A stretch of 23,133 nucleotides of DNA, taken from NCBI GenBank assembly GCA_031288745.1, contig JAITQT010000159.1:1-23133 (forward strand), in the 5' to 3' direction. This document shows positions 16,813 to 23,133 of the stretch, one piece after another; position 1 is the stretch's first letter, and each line of letters opens with the position of its first letter. The stretch is from Deltaproteobacteria bacterium. Lineage in GTDB: Bacteria > Desulfobacterota > Desulfarculia > Adiutricales > Adiutricaceae. Position numbers and translations under genes: made by a program. The notes beneath the pieces are model-generated. The model was given only the letters and a program-made list of their open reading frames with translations, was not told where the DNA came from and made no database searches.

Positions 16813-17822
16813 TTGATCATCCCTTTTTGCCAGACTAGCACCCTATCTCTCACCTTAAAAAATAAGGTTATGAGAGAGTAAAACGATATGGCGATAATGA
16901 TTAAGCCAGCGTAAACATTAGCGTAGGAGAGCATCTCTCGCTGCCAGTTAATATACCAGCCGATACCGTTTTTGACCCCGACCATCTCGGCGGTCATTAA
17001 AGTAAGAAAAGATGCGCAAGCCCCGGAGAATAGTCCGGTGAATATAAGGGGCATGGCTGCAGGAATGCCTACTAAAAAAATCTGGTAGAGCCTTTTAGCT
17101 CCCAAGGTGCTGGAGACTTCGAAATAAGCGTTTTGAACGTTTAAAATGCCGCTGGATGTCATAACGGAAGTAGGAAACCAGACCGAAAGAGCGATTAAAA
17201 AGCAGGCCCCAGACCAGGTGGTGGGAAAGGCCACTAAGACGATGGGGATCCAAGCCGTGGGCGGTATGGGCCCCAAGATCTTTATCAACGGGTTAAGCCA
17301 ATAAGCGGCGGGCTTAGAAAAACCTATGGCGATGCCGGTGACTAAACCGGCCAAGGCCCCGGAAAAAAAACCGGTTAAGAGGAGTTTGGCCGAAGAGCCT
17401 AAGCAGACGACGATTAAATAGGTAAAGTCCTCGACTAAAACCGAAAGAACCCGGTCGGGTGAAGGAAAAAAGATGACCGGAAGGACGGCGAATTTATCAG
17501 TTAAGAGGTTTAAAACAGTTAGAAAGATAAAGACCGCAGCGTAAAAATCGTCTTTGCCTTTCATCGCCTGCCTTAAGGACGGTTTTTTAAAAAAGAGAGC
17601 CGGCCAAAGTAGAAATACTGCGGCGCATAAAATCAAAAAATAGAGAAAATACTGACGATCTACCGGGGGTTGGACCCCGGACGGGGGGAGAGTGATTTCT
17701 AAGGTCAGGCACAAGGCTAGAGCCAAGATAGCCTTAACCCCGCTTAAGGCCTTTAAACCGCCTAAGATAGCTTTGTTAAGAACCGGGCCCTCCGCAGCAA
17801 GGTCCGCATTTTCAGCGGTCAT
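16806..17822 (-). CDS. TauC/SsuC-type ABC transporter permease with N-terminal extension
   Basis: A 338-residue inner-membrane permease of the binding-protein-dependent type. The C-terminal 220 residues carry the SsuC/TauC pattern, with IKILGPIPPTAWIPIVLVAF and the cytoplasmic EVSSTLGAKRLYQIFLVGIP loop that contacts the ATPase. Before this lie about three extra hydrophobic helices (about 33-130), making it longer than the usual 250-280 residues. I place the start at 17822 rather than 17849 because GGAGG lies 7 nt upstream and the gene then begins 4 nt after the previous stop. It works with the adjacent ATPase and binding protein. Confidence 0.9.
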   Translation of the reverse strand: MTAENADLAAEGPVLNKAILGGLKALSGVKAILALALCLTLEITLPPSGVQPPVDRQYFLYFLILCAAVFLLWPALFFKKPSLRQAMKGKDDFYAAVFIFLTVLNLLTDKFAVLPVIFFPSPDRVLSVLVEDFTYLIVVCLGSSAKLLLTGFFSGALAGLVTGIAIGFSKPAAYWLNPLIKILGPIPPTAWIPIVLVAFPTTWSGACFLIALSVWFPTSVMTSSGILNVQNAYFEVSSTLGAKRLYQIFLVGIPAAMPLIFTGLFSGACASFLTLMTAEMVGVKNGIGWYINWQREMLSYANVYAGLIIIAISFYSLITLFFKVRDRVLVWQKGMIKW

Positions 17823-17826
17823 AGAC

Positions 17827-19176
17827 TCACCTCCCCGAAACGCAGGCATCGACTAAATCTTCGGTTAATCTAAGCCCTCCGAGGTAACCGGTGTAACCGG
17901 TGGTCAAAACAGCCCGGTTGGTCACCGGAAAGGTTAAAGAAAGGTGCGCTGCTCCCAATTGCGCGGCCAAGGTCCTTTCTAGAGAGCTTCCAGCCACAAA
18001 TATAGGTTTACGATCGTTTCGATACTTTTTTCCCTCGTCACTTTTCCAAATTTTAAAGGCCTCTTGGCGAATTGCCTCGGCCCGATTTTCAAAAATAAGC
18101 TTTTCTGGGGAGTAGGGTCCACCCAAGCGCTTACGAAAATCCAAAACTGCCTCTTTTTGGCTCTCCGTTAGATCGTTAACCACCGCGACTAGCTCCGAGG
18201 CCCAGCCCAAATCCTCAATTAAAAAATCTGAAAGGGCTAAGGCGTAATTTACGTCGCCCACAACTAAGGCGTGGCGCTGAAGTTCCATATCGTTATAAAG
18301 ATCTATAATCGGCTCAAGGTAGAGATAATGGATGCGGCTCGCTTCCGAGATAGCCGCCTCTACCTTAGTCGAGGGAATTTTAAGGGCCTGGCCCACTATC
18401 CTCAGAAACCTCTCGCTAGCTGCTGCCCCGATTGGTAGCGGGGCCTGTACGTAATCTAAACCATAAAGAGCGAGGGCCAGCTCGGCCGCTTCTAAACCGT
18501 AAAGCGGGCTAACTACGATATTTTTAGCCGCAGAGCCAGATTTTTTTATTAGCTCTAAGTCGGCCCTAGGCCCGAAAAAAAGATTACTCTTAAGACCTAA
18601 AAGCGAAAGTAAACTCTCGATACCTTCTAAGTTTCCACGCCAAAAAGGGTCCATGGCCGGAGGAACGCCTAAAACGTTAACAAGGCTCGAATTTTTTGAG
18701 GTTTTTTTAGCTGCTAAGCCAAGGAAGATTGTCTTAAGTGCTTCTTCATAACCCTTATAAGAGTCGCCATTAAAGCCTGGCACTGAGGAAAAAAGCACCG
18801 GGCGCTTTGGGGAGTTTAGTTCCAATACCAAACTTTCAACGTCATCGCCGATAACCTCTGGCAAACACCCGGTTAACACGAAATATATGCTCCCCTCCAT
18901 GATCTCAAAGCAGTTTAAAATTTCTTCTTTTAAACGCTCAAGCCCCCCGAAGACCACCTCGTTTTCTTGAAGGTTGGTGGCAGGAACGTTTAACCCTAAG
19001 CACGGGCCGGTCACGTTAAGCGCCGAGGCTCCATTGTTGGTCCAAGCGAAATTTCCGGCGCAGCCCGGGCCACAATGAAGGATAGGGACGGTCTGAGGGA
19101 GGTTGCCTACCGCTGCCAAGGCTCCGCCCAAGGCGCAGGACCAACGAGGTCTTTCAACGTAAGAGGCGTTGGTCAT
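17827..19176 (-). CDS. Nitrogenase component 1-like protein, NifK/NifN-like (beta-type)
   Basis: A 449-residue member of the NifD/K/E/N superfamily. Three P-cluster-type cysteines are placed as in NifK: C14 (WSCALGG), C39 (CGPGCAG, with C35 alongside) and C104 (TGCLPEVIGDD). The last segment matches the conserved EVIGDD of NifK. The C-terminus keeps a GYTGYLGGLRL element. It lacks the long N-terminal region of true NifK and starts only 13 residues before the first cluster cysteine. It overlaps the preceding gene by ATGA, so the two products are probably made in equal amounts and form a heterotetramer. The family includes nitrogenases, NifEN scaffolds, protochlorophyllide and chlorophyllide reductases, Cfb and methylthio-alkane reductases; which reaction applies here is unknown. 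Confidence 0.87.
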   Translation of the reverse strand: MTNASYVERPRWSCALGGALAAVGNLPQTVPILHCGPGCAGNFAWTNNGASALNVTGPCLGLNVPATNLQENEVVFGGLERLKEEILNCFEIMEGSIYFVLTGCLPEVIGDDVESLVLELNSPKRPVLFSSVPGFNGDSYKGYEEALKTIFLGLAAKKTSKNSSLVNVLGVPPAMDPFWRGNLEGIESLLSLLGLKSNLFFGPRADLELIKKSGSAAKNIVVSPLYGLEAAELALALYGLDYVQAPLPIGAAASERFLRIVGQALKIPSTKVEAAISEASRIHYLYLEPIIDLYNDMELQRHALVVGDVNYALALSDFLIEDLGWASELVAVVNDLTESQKEAVLDFRKRLGGPYSPEKLIFENRAEAIRQEAFKIWKSDEGKKYRNDRKPIFVAGSSLERTLAAQLGAAHLSLTFPVTNRAVLTTGYTGYLGGLRLTEDLVDACVSGR

Positions 19177-20660
19177 TGAGAGGCCTCCTTATTTTCACGG
19201 ATATAGACGAAGGGATCGCTTTGGTACCAACCTAGGCGATAAGGCAAGCGACCGTGACGAGTTAAGTTATGGTAAAACTGGGGCCTGGTGAGCCTGCGAT
19301 AGAGCCTTTTGGCTAGATCATAGACCCCGCTGTAGCCGATATAGGCGTAAGCGGTGTTGTAGATAACTTGGGCCGGGATACCTAAGCGAGCGGCAGTTGA
19401 GTTTCCGTGCATATGACCTAAAAAAACGTCCGGAGCGAGTTTTTTTAATAAGTTGGCTTCCTCAAAGGGCTGAACGTTAGCCACGTTAAAGAAAAAATCT
19501 TTATCACTAGAGAGCTTATCGAGTTCAACTTCGGCGAAACCGTCGTAGTGGAAGGAGCGGATGCCTAAAATCTTGAACCCTAGCTCTCTTAAGAGAGAGG
19601 CCGTGGCTAACGAGCGATACTCTCCGGCCGAGATAAAGGCGCTTTTACCCTCAAAGGCCGGCAAAAATTCCTTAAGGGCCGACTTAAGCTCTTTTTCTTC
19701 TTTTTTAACTAGCTTTTTAGCCTCCTCAACTCGGCCCAAAATCTGGGCCACGTCTAATAGCCAACGGCTCACGTTTTCAATCCCTATGGGCATGTGGCGG
19801 ATGACATAGGGCACACCATATTTTTTCTCTAAATGAGTTAAAAAATAATCGTCGTGGGTGGGACAAACGCTAACCGACAGAGCGGCTTGGGCGGCTAAAG
19901 GAAAACTCTCAGGGTCGGCGAAAACTGGGAAAAAGTTAACCTTAAGCCCTAGTTCCCTAAAAAGCCGACTAAGCTCCTTTTCATCGGCTATACCCATGGA
20001 GCCCACGTTCATAACGTTTAAAAGATTTTTGTCTTTCTTTTTCTTGACCTCGGCCGGATCGGGCAACAAGTGCCGCCCCAAGGCGTGATAGACCACGTCG
20101 TAGGCTGTGGCCATAAATTTGGATTTAAAGCCTTCGCAGTGGACCGATAAAATTTTAGCTTCTATTTGATCTTTTAGGCTATCGGCCACCGCGTCTATGT
20201 CGTCGCCGATTACTCCGGGGAGACAGACGCTAACAACTAAGATAACTTTAGGCTTAAATTGCTTATCTACTTCGATAATGGCTTCTCTTAACTTACCATC
20301 TCCTCCATGGATAACGTTTACTTCGTCAAGGGCAGTAGAGAGCCAAACTGAGTCCTGGACCGCTCTACCTCTGGCACCGGAGCCAGCTCTAGCGTTAACA
20401 TTGATTCCGTTAGCGCAGGTACCACAGCCCACCGCCCCGTGAAGCAAAACGACAGTGTTAGGTAGGGTGCACATAATGCCTAAGGCCGGCAAAAGAGGAC
20501 AGATCGAACCTTGAGTAAAAGAGCGATCGGCTTGGCTAAAGACGGCGCATTTACGTCCCTTACGGCTCTTAATTTCGCAAAACTTACCGCCATGGGCCAA
20601 TGAGGTCTCCGGGTGGCGGAGTTCTCTAATGGGCGGTATTTTAGAATCAATATAATTCAT
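19173..20660 (-). CDS. Nitrogenase component 1-like protein, NifD/NifE-like (alpha-type)
   Basis: A 495-residue superfamily member, first gene of the operon. P-cluster-type cysteines are C54 (GSICPLLP), C79 (HGAVGCG, the NifD HGPVGCG site) and C146 (VSVCLPGVIGDD). C266 (SVSVCPTHDDYF) aligns with the NifD cofactor cysteine region, followed by HLEKKYGVPY as in NifD (HMEEKYGIPW). The region equivalent to the cofactor histidine (428-450, IYNTAYAYIGYSG) has no histidine, resembling NifE more than NifD there. AAAGGA lies 8 nt before the ATG. It is probably the catalytic or cofactor-holding partner of the next gene product. It needs a NifH-like reductase, which is not encoded in this window. Not a canonical NifD; substrate unknown. 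Confidence 0.87.
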   Translation of the reverse strand: MNYIDSKIPPIRELRHPETSLAHGGKFCEIKSRKGRKCAVFSQADRSFTQGSICPLLPALGIMCTLPNTVVLLHGAVGCGTCANGINVNARAGSGARGRAVQDSVWLSTALDEVNVIHGGDGKLREAIIEVDKQFKPKVILVVSVCLPGVIGDDIDAVADSLKDQIEAKILSVHCEGFKSKFMATAYDVVYHALGRHLLPDPAEVKKKKDKNLLNVMNVGSMGIADEKELSRLFRELGLKVNFFPVFADPESFPLAAQAALSVSVCPTHDDYFLTHLEKKYGVPYVIRHMPIGIENVSRWLLDVAQILGRVEEAKKLVKKEEKELKSALKEFLPAFEGKSAFISAGEYRSLATASLLRELGFKILGIRSFHYDGFAEVELDKLSSDKDFFFNVANVQPFEEANLLKKLAPDVFLGHMHGNSTAARLGIPAQVIYNTAYAYIGYSGVYDLAKRLYRRLTRPQFYHNLTRHGRLPYRLGWYQSDPFVYIRENKEASQ

Positions 20661-20695
20661 ATATTTTTCCTTTAAGATATAATGTTAAACCTTAA

Positions 20696-20945
20696 GTAAC
20701 CTTTTACCAGACATTTTTTCCCTCGCGTTCGGCAGGCGTTGGTTTTCGAGTTATAATTGAGTTTTACCATGCGCCTTAAGCACTTAAAAATGATCTTTGG
20801 AGGCTTCTCCTTAAGACGTGACTCCGAACGCGCCTTTAAACCGGGATTGATGTTAAAATGAAAATGCTTCAACAGGAAGCGAAATTGTTACGATACGTTT
20901 CTTCCCCATCAATGGGCTTGGTGCAGCAGCATTTACAACCAAACT
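20696..20945 (-). repeat. Dispersed structured repeat, diverged copy D
   Basis: A reverse-oriented, diverged copy. The right end (GTAACCTTTTACCAG, from 20696) and the ACCAAGCCCATTGATGGGGA segment (- strand, near 20900-20920) align with the consensus; the left end near 20945 is indistinct. Its hairpin GCTTC/GAAGC (20866-20870 with 20876-20880) replaces GCTCC/GGAGC of copy C, a compensatory change. It lies immediately upstream of the nitrogenase-like operon and therefore contains or displaces its promoter region. Confidence 0.7.
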
Positions 20946-20982
20946 TAAAATTATAATAACTAAAATTCGGTTTTTTTATGGA

Positions 20983-21025
20983 CGAGAAAAAAAATAAGGC
21001 CGCAGGCGATATCGACTGCGGCCTT
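20983..21025 (-). terminator. Rho-independent terminator upstream of the nitrogenase-like operon
   Basis: AAGGCCGCAG (20996-21005) pairs with CTGCGGCCTT (21016-21025), and on the - strand the stem is followed by A then eight T. It would stop leftward transcription about 330 nt before the first nitrogenase-like gene, so the operon promoter probably lies between 20660 and 20980. An attenuator within a longer leader is also possible. Confidence 0.8.
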
Positions 21026-21065
21026 CAGGGTTATTCTGATCGGCGCTAAAACGGCTAATGGCTCT

Positions 21066-21360
21066 GTGTCCGTTGTGTTGTCCGTTCAAATGTGAACGTT
21101 TAAGGGCCCGTTCACAAGAGAGAACGCTGCGGTGCCAAGCCTATTGAAAGGGACGACACATACCGCAGCAATGTAGCCCCCTGTAGGAGCTTAGTAATTT
21201 TAACATTAATCAAAGTTAAAATATATGGTTGGAGCAGAGAGCTAAGTAGAAACGTTAAAATAACTAATGTTAAGAACTTAAGAGTATGCTAAAACTTAAT
21301 TACAACTTGAAAGTCGCTACCAGCTGCAACGTGGGAAAAAAAGACTTGGTGAACGGTTAC
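21066..21360 (+). repeat. Dispersed structured repeat, copy E
   Basis: A full copy ending GTGAACGGTTAC, sister of copy A (6796-7081), with the same duplicated left-end hairpin. The internal stem GCTGCGGT (21126-21133) pairs with ACCGCAGC (21162-21169); compared with copy C the T-A pair is C-G, preserving the stem. The TTTTAAC/GTTAAAA stem is perfect here. No open frame. Confidence 0.88.
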
Positions 21361-21506
21361 TATTCTCCCAACCGGGCTGGATGAATAATTAGTTCTTTAA
21401 AATTGAATATATTCTAAATTTTAAGAATAGTCAATATTTTTTTCGCGAACTATTGTCAAATTTATCTTTTCCGGCTAGGTCCCCGAAATTAGGCTAACGT
21501 TCTAGG
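21361..21506. other. Short AT-rich spacer
   Basis: No gene or recognisable site between repeat copies E and F. Confidence 0.5.
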
Positions 21507-21766
21507 GATCCGTTCACAAGCTTGAACGATAAGGTACCATGCCTATTGAAAGGAACGACAACGTACCGCAATAATGTAGTCCTCTATAGGAGCTTATTCA
21601 CTCTAATATCAATCCAAGTTTAAACAAAGGGTTGAGTTCCGACCTAAGCCAAACTTCAAAATAACTTTTGTTAAGATTTTAAGGCGCAACGGAAAAATTT
21701 AAGTATAATTCGAAAGCTGCTACTAGCCATAACCTGGGGAAAAATAAAGATCTAGAAAACGGTTAG
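21507..21766 (+). repeat. Dispersed structured repeat, copy F
   Basis: A more diverged full-length copy from CCGTTCACAAG to AAAACGGTTAG, arranged head-to-tail with copy E. CCTATTGAAAGGAACGACAA and TCCTCTATAGGAGCTT keep the central landmarks. Its right end abuts the ~190-bp repeat, as copy B does. Confidence 0.8.
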
Positions 21767-21960
21767 AAAAATATCAACGCTTTCGGCCTGCTTTAAATCT
21801 ATATATAATTAATAACTTATAATCACTGAGATAAAAGAGTACAATAATTCTCTATACGCGGGATTTATTGTACTATTGCCAATTTTTCGCGTTTAACCGT
21901 CGAAGCGGCTATAGCAAGAATTTTTCAGGTACCGGTAAAATTTCATTCGACTTAAAATTT
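21767..21960 (+). repeat. ~190-bp repeat, inverted partner of 12591-12783
   Basis: The reverse complement of 12591-12783 with few differences. The AGTACAATAA/TTATTGTACT hairpin is intact; the UUCG-type hairpin is altered to TAACCG-TCGA-AGCGGCTA with one mismatch and one GU pair. Together with the flanking right ends of the larger repeat, the inverted match spans about 240 bp (12591-12834 against 21717-21960). Confidence 0.87.
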
Positions 21961-22243
21961 ATGGGTCTTCGCAGATTTGCGGGCGGATTCATTAAAGCAA
22001 AAAACATGCAAAGCATACAATATTGGCTAAAAAATCAATATAATTTTTTTTGGTTTTCGAAAAAAAAGGAAGCTTGATCGTAGCCCAAAAACCCCACAGC
22101 CTCTAAGGCGGCTGAATTTATTTTTTAATTCTTTAGGTATGCTATATTCCATAATTATTTTATATAGCTTATATTTTGATCTTTATTTTACCATTATTAT
22201 ATGTCATTATATAACCCCTATATTAATATCGCAGGAGCTGGTC
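21961..22243. other. AT-rich spacer with a weak terminator-like hairpin
   Basis: No gene supported. CAGCC (22097-22101) and GGCTG (22110-22114) form a short stem followed by ATTTATTTTTT, which could act as a weak rightward terminator. Confidence 0.4.
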
Positions 22244-22425
22244 ATGGGCAATCTTAGCCATTTCAATTCAGATAATCCATTTCCTCAGATATATCCTCTC
22301 AATGACCCTAGGCTTTCAAAATTATTTAATGGCATTAACTGTGATAGAAGCGCAAAAAGTCCTCGTTATCAGTCCTTAAAATTGTAATATAGCCTTATTA
22401 CTAGTTAATATTTTCGATTTTTATG
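22244..22425 (+). pseudogene. Second IS110-type remnant (N-terminal scrap)
   Basis: An ATG at 22244 with a perfect AGGAG ribosome site (22233-22237, 6-nt spacer) opens a 47-codon frame beginning MGNLSHFNSDNPFPQIYPLN and ending at 22387. From about 22330 the DNA aligns with the IS110 remnant at 9600-9690 (shared AGCGCAAAAAGTC and TATTACTAGTTAAT, among others). The matching protein frame (VIEAQKVLVISP) is shifted relative to the 47-codon frame by a small deletion. The small frame is therefore best read as the broken start of an IS110 transposase, preserving its original start site, not a functional peptide. Confidence 0.6.
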
Positions 22426-22779
22426 CTTTTAAATCGTTTTTACACTTCGATCAAAATTGGTCTTGCCAACTTCCCAAGGCGGCGTTAAACTTTTAGGCAA
22501 GAAAGAGCAATGGCTCCCTTGATAGTTCAAGCTTCGCTTTTTACTATTTAGAGCACTGCGGCTCTATTTGAAACTTGAAGTCAAGGCTAGGTTCTATTAT
22601 ACTTTTAACATCTTTATTCGTCTGGAGCGATTATTTCGATAACCTTAATCAATCCATCGTCCAATCAACGCTTTTAGGTGGCTTTAAGGGACGTTGATTT
22701 TTAAAGAACTTGGCTTTTATAAGATACGCTTTGTTCGCAACTCTCTATAGTGTCTCATGTTTTTGTTCGAGGCCGGTTT
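22426..22779. other. Spacer with nested hairpins, no gene seen
   Basis: Between 22526 and 22579 an outer TTCAAG/CTTGAA pairing encloses a perfect TAGAGC-ACTGCG-GCTCTA hairpin (22549-22566). It may form part of a small structured transcript, but nothing identifies it. Confidence 0.35.
22663..22702 (+). terminator. Possible rho-independent terminator
   Basis: AATCAACG (22663-22670) and CGTTGATT (22692-22699) form an 8-bp stem with a 21-nt loop, followed by a short T run. The loop is long and the stem modest, so the call is tentative. Confidence 0.4.
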
Positions 22780-23067
22780 ATGGTCGTCTTGTGGTTGCTT
22801 TTTTGTTTCTCTTCTTCTTCATTATGGGCCGAGGCACCCAAAGTGGACTCGGCTCCGCTTAGCCAGGGGCAGATTAAGGTTGAGGAGAGTAAGTCGGCTT
22901 TGAAATCATCCGATAGCCAAGCTCACCGTAGGGCCTCGGCAGCCTTTTCTTTGCAAGCTTACGCCCGGACTGGGAATTACGGTTATTTGTGTCACGCAGC
23001 TTCCTTAGGTTCGCCACAAGCCTTGGAGGAACTTAAGCGACTCAAGTTTAAATGCAATGGTCGCTAG
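22780..23067 (+). CDS. Small secreted Sel1-like protein
   Basis: The ATG at 22780 is preferred over an upstream GTG (22750) because GAGG at 22769-22772 lies 7 nt before it and the product then begins directly with a signal peptide (MVVLWLLFCFSSSSLWAEA). The 95-residue product has a polar linker and a C-terminal segment (YLCHAASLGSPQALEELKRL) resembling one half of a Sel1-like helical repeat. Two cysteines there (YLCHA, FKCNG) could form a disulfide in the periplasm. It stands alone at the window edge. Function unknown. Confidence 0.6.
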   Translation: MVVLWLLFCFSSSSLWAEAPKVDSAPLSQGQIKVEESKSALKSSDSQAHRRASAAFSLQAYARTGNYGYLCHAASLGSPQALEELKRLKFKCNGR

Positions 23068-23133
23068 AGTTTATAAATATTTTTTACTATTTAATCATAG
23101 TTTTATATGAATTTTAATAAAAATATAATAAAA
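23068..23133. other. AT-rich end of window
   Basis: No gene or site recognised. Confidence 0.5.

Noticed and set aside
17823..17849. ATG at 17849 as the permease start
   Set aside because: The ATG at 17822 has a GGAGG ribosome site at good spacing and removes a 23-nt overlap with the upstream gene.
19173..20660. Calling the two proteins canonical NifD and NifK
   Set aside because: The NifD histidine ligand is absent, the beta-type protein lacks the NifK N-terminal region, no nifH is adjacent, and the operon partners are transport genes.
6796..21766. CRISPR array or tRNA/rRNA interpretation of the repeats
   Set aside because: Repeat units are ~260-300 bp, dispersed and in both orientations, without short regular spacers; no tRNA cloverleaf or rRNA segment was recognised.

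Overview
The window looks like a chromosome segment of a Gram-negative, probably anaerobic bacterium whose genome is eroding. The Gram-negative call rests on a TonB-dependent outer-membrane receptor. The lifestyle inference rests on two nitrogenase-like proteins, long AT-rich spacers with decayed mobile elements, and roughly 60% coding density. Host-associated bacteria such as insect-gut symbionts would fit, but no rRNA or marker gene is present to place the organism.

Left block (1-6490, + strand): a (TC)n microsatellite of at least 85 bp, then a tight operon of TonB receptor, FecB-type binding protein, radical SAM enzyme, FecCD-type permease and FecE/BtuD-type ATPase. Together these form an outer-to-inner-membrane uptake route for a metal chelate or cofactor, with an unassigned radical SAM enzyme in the middle. 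Middle block (6490-14600): mostly debris. It holds the 5' part and broken reverse transcriptase of a group II intron, a secreted NikL/DUF4198-like protein (- strand), an IS110-type transposase remnant, an arsenic module (arsR with a clear promoter, a decayed stretch, then an ACR3 arsenite permease), an AT-rich spacer, a small hypothetical gene and a frameshifted IS4/IS1634-type transposase fragment.

Right block (14582-20990, - strand): the most interesting unit, a compact operon reading NifD/E-like, NifK/N-like, then a TauC/SsuC-type permease, a TauB/SsuB-type ATPase and an NMT1/TauA-type binding protein. All P-cluster-type cysteines are present and a cofactor-cysteine equivalent is retained in the first protein, but no histidine stands where NifD has its cofactor ligand. 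No NifH-like reductase gene lies in the window. The simplest reading is a nitrogenase-like reductase linked to import of a small organic (perhaps organosulfur) substrate.

Two repeat families thread through the spacers. One is a ~260-300 bp element with imperfect terminal inverted repeats and internal hairpins, two of which show compensatory changes between copies (6796-7081, 14629-14887, 20696-20945, 21066-21360, 21507-21766, plus fragments at 6518-6530 and 12784-12834). Two copies in opposite orientation bracket the nitrogenase-like operon closely. The other is a ~190 bp element present as an inverted pair (12591-12783 and 21767-21960). The far right carries a second IS110 remnant and a small secreted Sel1-like protein gene.
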